64,000 nt of DNA, taken from contig SFZH01000008.1 of the NCBI GenBank assembly GCA_021234535.1, positions 26,180,037 through 26,244,036 of the forward strand. Reading direction: 5' to 3'. Source of the DNA: Stichopus chloronotus (taxonomy: Eukaryota > Echinodermata > Holothuroidea > Aspidochirotida > Stichopodidae). Numbering within the stretch: position 1 is the stretch's first letter; the number at the start of each line of letters is the position of its first letter. The position numbers and the translations under genes were made by a program. The notes below the pieces were generated by a model. That model was not told the origin of the DNA and did not search any database. It was given only the letters and a program-made list of their open reading frames with translations. Shown one piece after another: positions 10,855 through 21,690 of the stretch.

Positions 10855-13393
10855 ATACGACTTAGCTGTGCTTCTTGTCTTAAATAGTTTTCAATTAGCA
10901 ATTATGAATTCATACAAGATTTTTCAAAGTTTATGTATGATGTAAACAAAACATTCTCCCATGAATATCGAGACATGAAAAATAGAAGATTTCAAAGTAA
11001 AATGATCTCATCTATAAAAAGACAACCAATTTAAAACTATCCTATGTGTTACGTCTGCGGTTCCGTTAAGACTTATGAATCATTCACTACCCCTGGGACT
11101 AATTAACATGACCGACTTCTCCCATCGATTCTGACACGCCTCATGTAATATTTATTTTGGACAAGATAACTCAGTAAAATATTAGCTAGGAAAGAATTTC
11201 ACCAGCGACCTAATCCACGCTTCATGTAATTTAGGTTTTATTTTGCTCTGTCCATGTTACCATTTCGTCAACAGGGGGTTCACAATCGGAAATGATAACT
11301 GAGAACAAAACCCATACATTTCAACACTAAATATAAATTTCTGTATCTTGAGCTTTCAAAACAGTTCTCAGCAATCAACAACTGGGTTTAATAAACGAAG
11401 CGACATGTTAAGAGCCGTTACCTTGAAAATCCACTAGAGAGATAGACATGTGCAGTAAAAGAATATTTCCATACACAATGTTAAGACAGGTTCACACCAC
11501 ACCGACTACCCACGACCCGACGAGACTCGTTGCTTCCGACATAATCGTGGCTGTGTGGCCAGCCCTACCACTACGATTTCCCCCTGGTCGTGGGCCTTCG
11601 GCCCGATTGAACATGTCCAATCCTAGCTTCCTCTCCCGTGACCCAACACACAGTCGTTCGGAATTTAGCGAATGGGAAAGTAATATACAGTCACATGATG
11701 ACTCTGCTCGACATGGAACCTGACCAACAATCATAAAACAAGCATGTATAACATTCTGAATCAAATAAATGGAGAAGGAGCTTGTAATAATGTGGGTAGA
11801 GAGAGAGACCATGCATGTGTAATCCCACTTTGTAAGCTCACTCGAATTGCAACATTATTCAAGAAGCCAAGGTTGAAATGTGCAAGGTACTTGGTAATAA
11901 TAATAGAAAGAAGACAAAGCAGAATAATTTTTAATTTATGTTGTTCATTTATGTTGTTTGAGATTCCTGCCCATTTTGTTCACCGTTGGTGAAAGTTCCT
12001 ATTAGGGACATTTGGACAACTTCTTTGGTATTTAATCCTTTGAGATGGGTTCTTTTGTGGATTTAATATTGAAGTAGACGAGTTGAGGTATGCATGGTGT
12101 GAAAATGATGCCAATTGAAACAATTATGGTAAAGTGATGGACTTTTAACTGGGAAGCAATATCATTCGAGATGATGTGTGATTTATCCTAGTGACAAAGT
12201 ATGGTAACTTCGACGGTCTCAAGCAGAAAATCTAACTAAGTTGCAGAAAATCGAAAACGCCATGAATGGCCAATGTGTTAGCTTTCTATAGAGTGGTAGT
12301 TTTATATCTGTTTATTTCTAACGTTACACATAAGCCCGGGTCACACTAGCGCGATCCAATACGCAATTCAACTTTCAACTAAATTATTGCAAATTGCGTT
12401 GATTATAAAAGTTGTGCAGGGTAAAATATCGTCACAATGTCTCATCCTGGATTTTTTGAAAGAGGAAAATCGATTTCGTATTTCCTACTTTGCGTTCATT
12501 AATGTAAACGGCTGTTGAAGTTGTGCAATTTTAGTTGAAAGTTAAATTGCGTGTTGAATCGCGTTAGTGTGACCCGGGCTATCACCTAGGCTATAACGTT
12601 ACCGTGCTAAGTGAATCAACCTACAGGACAGTGTAGTAAATTACACAGCGAAACAGTGTACGGTTGATGCAGAGTAATCCTAACTTCTACAACAGCTTAA
12701 AACTGATTGCTTTGCAAAAATATACTGAATATTTGTGGTTATAGTTTAATGTGATCACGTTGTGGCACTTTTTCATCGGCCCGTCGTTAAGGTGGGCCAT
12801 ATTGAGTCTTACCTGTCAGGCTGTCACCGAAACTGGAAAATCGTTGTAGCCTTCCAAATAATTGTGATTATTCAAGTATAGTTTTTGAAATAAGAAGGCA
12901 TTATTGCTTGTAAATATATGTACATTAATTGCAGCTTGAGATTGCAACACTCACTACGGTTCCTCTTTAGTAGTTCAGAGCCATAGAAGTAAATACACCA
13001 GGAGACATCATCCCGGGAGCAACAAGTGGAGGCACATTTGGTACATACGCAGGGGTGGAGTTGCCTATAATATACTAAGAGTATTCATTGACACGCTTAG
13101 ATAGTGCAGAACAAGAACGCCGCCAATTGTGTTCGATTTCAAAAGTGTGTGAATAGATGCTAGCTTTTAGTTTCCCAATTTCTATGTGATATTGAGGTAC
13201 TGCAAATTTGCGAGGAAACTACTTTCTTTTAATATGCACCTAACCAAATTAATTCTAGACTGTTCGTGTCCGAAAAAAAAAAAATCTTTGAACGCATACC
13301 AGGGATCTCTCTGATATATGTAATATTACCTGGAGCAGCTGAATTGCATTTCAGAAAGCCTGGAGTACATGTTATATCCTGTAAACCGATGTT
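10855..13393. other. 3' flank of gene A and duplicated spacer
   Basis: The first ~1.1 kb closely matches the 3' flank of gene B (27880-29000), including an AATAAA (11390-11395 versus 28486-28491). From about 11.95 to 12.78 kb the two blocks hold unrelated sequence; here it includes a MITE (12334-12579). Homology resumes at 'aaggtgggcc' and ends at about 13393. No gene seen. Confidence 0.6.
12334..12579. mobile_element. MITE with ~50-bp terminal inverted repeats
   Basis: The left end starts gcccgggtcacactagcgcg and the right end is its near-perfect reverse complement (gcgttagtgtgacccgggc); the inverted match extends about 50 bp inward, through 'actttcaactaaa'. Element length is 246 bp, with no ORF. 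The flanks are TAA on the left and TAT on the right, which could be a decayed TWA-type target site as in PIF/Harbinger elements; class assignment is tentative. Block B lacks it. Confidence 0.75.
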
Positions 13394-14049
13394 AATAGGA
13401 ACCCCAGACTCAGCGAATGGAACAGCGTCCCTTACTTAAGAAGTGTAGTATAGAAAAACAATGAACTCCCCTAAGTTGGTTTCACTCATTGGGAAAGTAG
13501 TAGTATCTTGAATCGCGCACTGTGGAGTGAATACTGAGAAATATTCACTTAATATAAATCATGTAATCTTTTGTACAAATCTCTGTGTTTCTTTTCTCGG
13601 GTATTTGATGGATTTATAATGTTAACGCTCAATGTGGATGATAATGTGAGAAGTTTCAATTGAGGATTATTATTACCCAATAGGTGAGTATACAATGTAT
13701 AATGGGACAGTAAGTAAAACGTGAATGAGCTATTGAGATGTTTCTTGCTCTTGTATAGATTTATTTTGTCCCGTCCATGGTCAGTAGTTTTCTTTTTGCA
13801 TGAAGCGAACCAATAAATGAAAATTAGCTTACTTGCATCATTATCAGATTACGAAGAGTCATCATTACACTAACAACAAAGTATTTCGTTCAGTCAGAGC
13901 AAGGTTACCATCAGGATATCAGTAACCCAGGTACTGTACATTTGATTAAACAAACTATAATTTGTGAGTGAGGACTCTCAACATAGTCGGGCAATAATTA
14001 AACTTCATATGTTTTTCCAGCTGGAATAGGCCTACTACAACCTAACGAG
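13394..14049. other. Spacer and leader upstream of gene C
   Basis: No gene seen. A donor-like 'cag gtactg' near 13930 could end a noncoding first exon. A good acceptor (gtttttccag, ending 14020) precedes the leader of gene C. Confidence 0.35.
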
Positions 14050-15323
14050 ATGAAGACAATAGCAGCTGAATGGTTTTCAACGAATGTAATAACAGCATTA
14101 AGCATTTTATGTTTCATACAAGGAGCAACTGGGATTAACAGATCGCTTCGGTTTTCGTTCGCTCCTGCCACGGCTTACAATTATAGTGTACTTGAGGGTG
14201 ATGACGTGGTCTTATCTGTGACACTGACGATAGCAGCGTTGAAATATCAAATTACAATATGGATTTCTTTAAGATGGGAACTTGCTCCCGTCCACCTTAC
14301 TAACACATAATATTAGCAGTAGGAAGAATAAAACAACTTTTGTTTTAAGTTTGCATAATGTCACACGGAATAGCCCAGATTTTTTTCATTGCCAGAAACC
14401 ACATCAAAATTTGGTATTAACGGTTCTGCACAGTCCATCTCGGGAATATCCTCTTGTCACAAGTTATAACTACAAACCTCAATATCTTTGTGATACAGAG
14501 CAACATAAACCGTTGCATTTTACTTGTACAACAGAAACCGGAAATCCGCCTGTTAATGTGTCTCTTTACATTGAGAAGGAGGGAGGAGAGCAACCGGTTA
14601 GTGACTATAAAATCGCTCGAAGAGTTAATTACATCCATTTGTCTTTTGTAACATATCTTAATTCTTCATTTAATGATGCTAGATTAGTGTGTGGGATTAC
14701 TCAGCAATTACCAGCCCTCTATGGAAATTACAACAAGTCTCGATTCTTTGATATTTCGCCTCTTGCCTCTTTACATATACGTCTATCTCATGACATACTT
14801 AGCAAGGAAGGAGAAGTCATTACTCTAATTTGTTCCAGCAATGTGAATTGAATAGATTCGCACTGGAATGGATTGACATCCCTTTGGAAGATAATCAGTA
14901 TAATATAAGTAGTGTCAATAATTCGATAAAGCTGGTGATTTTCGATTATGGATCAATTGCCAATGGATCAATAATTGTACAGTGCAGAGGCTCCTGTGGA
15001 GGAAGTGTTATGTCACAACAAGTAAAAATTTATATTTAAGTAATGAAATTCGTGAACGGAAGGAGGGGAATGAGGCGAAGAGGGAAGGCCATTGGATATT
15101 GTGGCTTATTAGTTCGTTTATAATAATGTCCACCATCACATTAATTCTTGTATGTGCAGTACTTGGATGTAAAACGAGACGCGAACGTCACAGACTACCA
15201 AACTGCTCATCTATTTCGTCTCACGTGTATACTCGTTCGATTACTATACAAGGAAGTACTATACAAGAGACCTCAGAATATTGTGAAATAGCTAATGAAG
15301 ACAACATTAAATATGTTTACTAG
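14050..15323 (+). pseudogene. Ig-receptor C, three frameshifts
   Basis: A full-length family member is read in pieces. 14050-14310 gives signal peptide and the start of domain 1; the frame moves within 14282-14310. About 14282-14851 gives the rest of domain 1 (FFHCQKP), domain 2 (YLCDTE, FTCTTE, LVCGIT) and the start of domain 3 (LICSSNV); the frame moves near 14845. About 14846-15039 gives domain 3 (FALEWIDIP, VQCRGSCGG); the frame moves near 15035. Then to 15323 comes the membrane helix and tail (SHVYTRSI, SEYCEI, ending IKYVY). Domain 1 lacks the usual B-strand Cys (VVLSVTL). The tail is missing the YLVP segment of A and B: an in-frame deletion joins IK to the terminal YVY. Either a pseudogene or a gene damaged by assembly errors; three separate shifts favour the former. 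Confidence 0.85.
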
Positions 15324-18300
15324 GTACGATTTACCTGCAGTGCTTCCTGTATCAGACTCCTACAATGGACGGTGATGTGAATTTCATGTTGGTTCAGTTC
15401 TATGGAATGAATTAGTCATTGCGTGACTAAGAGAAACTAGTTCCAGACTCTACTGTAAGTATTACAGTAAAGGTGAAGTAACTTAGTAAGCTGTCCTGTA
15501 GAAATGAATTTCACAAGTGAACCAAATCGCACTTCAAGTGAATTATGTTTTGTTTTGCTCTGTTGGCAATGTCACTATTTTATCAATAGCAGGTACGCAT
15601 CTGAAAGGACAGCGGATAACAAAACCCACATGTGTCAAGCCTAAATATGAATATTCTTACGTATGAGCTATTAAAACAGTTAAGCCAGGTAATCAAAAAC
15701 AAATTAATCAACACTCTTCCACTCTGTCGCAATGTGGTGTCATTAAGGTGCTCATCCGCATGTTGATTTGAATCCATTAGTGAATTATGCTAATGTAAAA
15801 CGTGTTTCTGATTATTAGGGTAAATTTAGAACTGTTTCCGTATTTCATCAATAATTCTGGCGAATGCAGTGACTGAGGACGGTTATGCTAACTTTACAAA
15901 AATGATATAAACCTCAACTGATATATATCTCGGTTTTAATTTCCATATCTCATTTTTACTATATACCTATATCGCACTTTGCTTCAGTAGCGAAAGAAGC
16001 AAGGATTATTTTTGCAGGGGGGGGGGGGGGGGAAGAGCTGGAGAGAAACCATTACCCTAGTCCGAAATATTCCGGAGGAGAAATGCTTCCATCTCCAGTA
16101 CCCAGTGACATATAAGCCCATTTTCATAAGACCGGTTTCTGCCATCTGAGAGACATTTTTAAGCATCGCTTCAACTGATGTTGGCACTCATTACCGCTTG
16201 TCCCACATTTTAACCCTTTGTCACCTGTGATTTAAAATTTGTTAAACCACTGATATCACAAACCTTTCAGTCCAGATCCCGCTAGCTCACATGCCTGTTT
16301 GTTTTGTTAATAATGTGTGCATCCTGAAGGATGAATTATAGATTACAATTCATTTATTTTCTATGATTTACAAACAAATTCTCTGACAAAATAATAATCA
16401 TCTGTAGTATCAAAAGAAATATTACAAATTTAGGCATTTGGTGGAGCTAAACAGTATCCGCGAGAGTCTTTGATTTCTCATAAAAATCCAGTAAGGAGGG
16501 AATTCTCCCTTTCGAACCTCCTTAGGGTGTATGTGGTGCAGTCCCCCCTCCACCGCACTTAAAAGAAAAATTCCTTTCTATACGATCATGCTTTGTTTTG
16601 AAAGAAGGTTAACATTTTTTTTTTGCCTGTTTTTGACCACGCCTATCGACCTCACCTGTTGTCAGTCAAGATACCCTCCCATATTTTTATGTGAGTGGGT
16701 TCTTGTTGATTGTGGTACATGTCAGGGAACTGAGTTTTCGATCGTTCCATGAACTTTTAGCATTGTATATACAGAACTGTAATTGTGATGGAAGGGTTTG
16801 GAATGCTGCGGTGGAAAGCTGCATAGCGGACATTCAAGAAATTGAGGTATGTTATGACCTTTACTCTGTGTATGTACCATAATTGGTGAATGCAATTCAT
16901 CGTGTCACTATTAGCCCTTAAAATTAACATTCTTAGCAACTGTGACTTCGTATTTTTGTTAAACTAGCTGTTTTGTAAAGACTAACTGTACAGCACAATG
17001 TTTAAAAGACTTGCAATGTAGTCATCATTGTCCTTTTGTATTATCAACCAACAATGACATGGTAACAGATCGTTGGCACATTCCATGTTTTCAGCTCGAA
17101 AATTTTGAGAAACAGTATATAAATAACCTTTTTTTTAAGTAACAGAAACTAAAAATAAATTTTATTGTTCGTAGTTGTAAGGTTTACTCACTGAAACAAA
17201 GTTGAATGTTCAAATTTTCAATATTTTGATAGGTCTACCTCTAACTTAAGGAACGTTAGCGTAATTGATAGGTCGTGGTCAATTTTTTGCAATAGATTTT
17301 TTTTAGGTTCTTCTATTTCTATGTTACCGAATATCCAGTCCTGTGCTTTAACTTATGCGGTGTTTGTGTGTGGGGGAGGGGGCGGGGCGGGCGTTGGTGA
17401 GTGCTTGTACTTGGTGCATGTACTTCATATTTATATATAAGAACAGTGTGCAGTGTGTGCTGTGACACCTTGTGTCAATCTCTTCGTCTTTCTCACCTAC
17501 GTTCTCAGTTGTTTTGTGTGAGTTGGTTTCATATATATGTCTTACATTCTGCTACACAATTGAATATTAATGATATTTAACATTTAGTAATGTGTAACAA
17601 GACATCTTGAGAAAAGGACAAACTTTCCAAAAAGTAGAGTTTGCAAAATCGCTATCTCGACTTTTGCAAACTTTTATAGAGATAACAAATTATTCTTACA
17701 AGATAAATTTACATCTTTATGTCCTAGGTAGTTATGAAAACAAATACCGATTGACACTGAGCCATCTACCTGTTTACATCCAAAATAAAAAATTAAAATT
17801 GTTCTAAAGTTATTAACCTTTTGACTTAAAATTTTGATTAATAGTAAGGATGATGTGCCACTTTCCAATCGCTATAATGAAATATGTTAAGTTGAAAATA
17901 TATCTGTCTTGTGCCATTTCCCACAATCTGGTAAACATTTGTGACAACATTTTCTCTTTCCTATTAGATATATCTCAAGGGTGCCGTTTGTGTCAATAAA
18001 AAAGTCATATGCTATGTGCCAACTGACGGTAGCACCCGGCATAGTGTCAATGGTATCATGGTCAATAACCAAGCAAGAATTTTCCCCCTATCAAATCTTC
18101 TAGAATAAAGTACATTTTGAAAAGATTTTCCCCAACGCATAGCGCCAATTGATAGTAATTCTTAGCTTAACTGGTGTCAAAGTTATTATCTGTACGTAAT
18201 ATAACAACATTGAAGCAGGTCTTGCTACATTACAGTTACCTTGAATGAAATTTGGTATGCACTAATGAAATATCACATCCCCCAAATTTTGATGTTAATT

Positions 18301-18729
18301 CAGTATGTACTCTCCTTTGACTAATCGATCCGCCATTTCCGCAATCCTCTAGTTGAATATTCCCGGCCAGTGGCAATAGGAGATACTGATTGTGAATTGA
18401 TACTTCTAGCTTCTCATCTCTTTATCTCTTGATCTCACTAGTCTTTCTTCCCAGTGTCAATATTATGGGGTATGAGAGAACTATAAAGTGCCTTATTATA
18501 CAACTGAGGATGACAATTTAACTTTCACAGAATGATAGAAGTATTGTATCGCATATATTTGTTTTACTAATAAAGATGAAATATGTTATCTTGTCTTCAA
18601 GAAAATGTTATTTTGTATTTTCACGGTGTGACATTTCTCTGACATTATTTCTTGCTAATTACAGGAACGGTATTTCTACCGCCATGAACTCTAACTTGGA
18701 CAATAGTCAAGAGGAAACAACTGGAAGAA
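15324..18729. other. Spacer between genes C and D
   Basis: The first few hundred bases match the 3' flank of gene A (for example ttttgctctgt near 15550 versus 11240), so duplicated 3' flank was carried with the gene. There is a long G run at 16018-16032 and a G-rich patch near 17370. Short open frames (16531-16752, 17607-17807) show no recognisable domain. An acceptor-like cttgctaattacag ends at 18664, giving gene D a spliced leader that contains an out-of-frame ATG at 18683. Confidence 0.5.
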
Positions 18730-19979
18730 ATGAAGAGTCTGAATACAGGAGTGTTCTTACGTAGTATTCATGTAATTCAATTAATTTTCATCGCTCGGTT
18801 GATTACAATATCAAATGGTGAAATCAGATCGTTTGAATTTGTTCAAAATATATTAAAGGTTCAGGAGTTTGAAGTCCTCGAGGGGGATACGATCAACCTT
18901 ATCTGCCTCCCCAATACAGATAGTGACAAAGTTGAAATAGTGGGGAATACTAAATATTATGTAAGAGATGGAGAGTTGATTCAATCATTTGAAGGTAACG
19001 TAACCTTCACAAAAAACAAGTCAGTCGCTATTTTAACTATTCACAATATAAGGCGAGATGATGAAGATACATTTATTTGCAGGACACCAAGACAATATTT
19101 ATCATTAAATGTTCTCTACAGTCCTGTCGGTTATCCTCTTTTTGATTATATTCCTCATTACCTTTGTGACTATGAAACTCATGGACCATTTGCATTTAAC
19201 TGTACCACAGAAGCAGGAGATCCACCTGTTAATATGTCTCTGTACATTGAGAAAGAAGGGAAAATACTGTCAGTCTCTAATATTACAGGGACAAATAACT
19301 TCATACATCTTTCTTTTGTTACATATCTTAATTCATCATTTAATGATGCTAAATTAGTGTGCACCATTAATCAGCAATTACCGGCACCCTATCAAAACTA
19401 TGAAAAGTCTTCGTTTATTGAACTTTCACCGCGCGCCTCTCTTCATATTCATCTAACTACACAGTTACCAAGAAAAGAAACGTCATTACTCTAACATGTA
19501 CCAGCAATGTAACTGGATTCCTACTAGAATGGAGTAATATCCCTTTCGATAATACACAGTATAAAATCAGTCGTGTCAATGGTTCCATAAAGCTGATGAT
19601 TTCCGATGATGGTTCAATTGTCAATGAATTAATAATTGTTCAGTGCGAAGGTTCATGTAAAGGAAGAGTAATATCACAAGGAGTGACCATCATTCTAAAT
19701 AATGGAATTCTTGAAGGGAAGGATGGAAATGACGTTAAGATGCAATTCAATGTGGTGTGGATTGTTAGTTCTTTATTCACCACGGCTATTATCTTATCGA
19801 TTTCTGTGTTTGTAGTGCTTGGATGTAAAACAAAACGAGAACGTCTTAGAGTACCAAATCGTTCATCCACTTCGTCTCACGTGTGTCATCGTTCGATTGC
19901 TATGCAAGGAAGTACTACACAAGAGACTTCAGATTATTGTGAAATAACTGATGAAGCCAAACTCAAATACAATCAATAG
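18730..19979 (+). pseudogene. Ig-receptor D, one small deletion
   Basis: Reads as a family member with signal peptide (ending ISNG), domain 1 (LICLPN to FICRTP), domain 2 (YLCDYE, FNCTTE, LVCTIN) and the start of domain 3 up to LHIH. Near 19451 the frame is lost, consistent with a ~4-nt deletion relative to A and B (HP or YH codons missing before the SNY/PNY position). The remaining domain 3 (VTGFLLEW, VQCEGSCKG), membrane helix and tail are open in the next frame, ending at TAG 19977-19979. That TAG falls where A and B have the Asp codon before LYLVP; the lost residues remain recognisable downstream (LYLVPDQH, about 19980-20003). The tail Tyr of the SHVYTRS motif is replaced (SHVCHRS). As it stands it would encode a 254-residue secreted two-domain protein. 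Confidence 0.85.
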
Positions 19980-21440
19980 TTGTACCTTGTTCCAGATCAA
20001 CATTGTTTATAAGGACTGTTTACTAAAATACCACCCAGCTGTGTATCTTGTCTCAAATAGTTTACATGTAGCAATAATGAATTTACACAGGGTTTATAAC
20101 TTCCCGCCCAATAGAGTGACTAACACTATCCCTTTAATTCCTCTTAGGGCTTTGAAAGCCACGAAATGAGGAAAATGTTAAAAATTCAATAACTTGGCAT
20201 ATGTTTAACCTACAGACTTGATTAAAGTACTAAACAGAAAGTGAGAAATAGATCTGTTCAAAAGTGCATATTTTCTTTCTTTTTTGGGGGAGGGGGTGGT
20301 ATTGAACTTTTTTTTTTTGGAAAAAAAAAGCTGAATGTTTGTTTACATTGAAAAAAATTAGTATTTTTGGCATTTTTGACATTTCATAAACAAAATTCTG
20401 TTTCCAGCAAACAACAGGCTAATGGCTTCATTTACCTTTTAGAACAAGCCCAACACTTCAGAAAACTACCCTGGCTTTGTATCAATGCTACACTGTACGT
20501 ACGTGATTAATGCTTTACGCGGTACAAAATTGCATATTCTTTACATAATTATGTAAATAAAATAATCACCAATGTCTCATTACATGAGTTTTACTTTTAT
20601 ACTCTGTGGAATTGTCCACAACAACTGATGTTATAGCTGGGAATAGTTGGACATGCATATGTGAAAGTTCAACTCTGCTTCACAATATGCATTACTCCCA
20701 CCAATTGGAAAGAGGTGTGTCCTCTTGTTTCATAAAAATCTTTGCATCTTGAACATTTTCCAACCAATTTCATTACTTTCTTTTTCAAAAGAAAGGGAAT
20801 TTTACAGGGAATAACATTATAACACAAAAATGTACTTAAAGCAAAAGCTAAGCCACTGAGTAGCATGTAAACAACAGGTGGCTCAGTTGATGAGCTAATT
20901 TGCATATTTGCATACATAAGTAGCTCAAATAGGTAAAACATACTAGATTTGAAATCTCAAACTTTACCCTTACGATTGATACCAGGTTCGTGCACAAAGT
21001 ACTTTTTTTCTAAATTCATGTGCAATTGTACCAAATAGCAAGGGCATTAACTGCATGTTCCTTGTGTGAAACCCTGGACATTAAAGGGCTATGCACATAT
21101 ACGAAGGGGCTACGTCACAAGCCACGTAGATCACAGTCAATTACATCTTAATGATCGCACCCTTCGTATACATGGATAGTGTTAGACGATCTGTTGGGTG
21201 GGAAGCTTGAACATATTCATCATACCCATTAGCATTTCATTACAAAACGTCAATGATACGAATCAAATTGATTTGGAATGGCTTAATGAAGTCCGAAGAC
21301 ATGTTCTTTGCATGAAATTCCCCTTTAATTCTCACAAGAAAAAAATAAAGTCCAGCTATACGCCACTCATCAGTATTTGGCAGTTAGAGTGTCCCTCTTG
21401 CAATACGCATAGTCCCCCTCCCCCATCATATCCCAGTGGA
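19980..21440. other. 3' flank of gene D and spacer
   Basis: The beginning resembles the 3' flank of genes A and B (tcttgtctcaaatagttt). The rest is AT-rich with poly-T and poly-A runs near 20300. No gene seen. Confidence 0.45.
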
Positions 21441-21690
21441 ATCACTTGAAATTTTTCATGGGACACAAATAACTTGTGCAGTGTACTAAGGGGTTTATTT
21501 GGTGATTTCAATTGAGGTTCCTGTTGTCCGATTCAGGTCTCGTCCCTTTAATTGCTTCCTACAAATAAAGAATTGCTAATCTGGGCAGGTCTTCCACCCC
21601 TCCCAGCTATTGCGAAAGTGCCTAAAGACTAGGGGACACTCTCGTCGGTCGGATGAACACGTTAAATGGCGGTGCCGGAAGGTCCTGTTT
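21441..21690 (+). mobile_element. SINE fragment at the duplication breakpoint
   Basis: It matches the body of the 37.9-kb SINE: 'ggggtttatttggtgatttcaattg', 'ccgattcaggtct', 'caggtcttccacccctccca', 'cactctcgt', then gttaaatggcggt. The 5' tRNA-like head is missing. Homology to block A starts within its last ~30 bp, so it marks the left edge of block B. Confidence 0.7.

Larger units (their letters stand above)
2684..13393. repeat. Segmental duplication block A
   Basis: Starting at the words gttaaatggcggt (about 2684) and ending at aaccgatgtt (about 13393), this segment can be aligned by eye, with gaps, to 21658-30473. Anchors in both include the 'tgtttgtcagg' SINE tail, 'gcatcggaatttgtagcatc', 'tacgaaaaaattgt', 'ggatgtgctacttctgc', the noncoding exon near 8000, the receptor gene, its 3' flank and 'aaggtgggcc'. 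Large differences are ~900 bp present only here (about 3170-4080), a second receptor copy (A'), and unrelated filler at 11.95-12.78 kb. It contains genes A' and A. Confidence 0.85.

Noticed and set aside
18576..18764. Open frame just before gene D with an ATG at 18683
   Set aside because: It overlaps the gene D leader in another frame. The homologous leaders of A and E show that the family start is the ATG at 18730.
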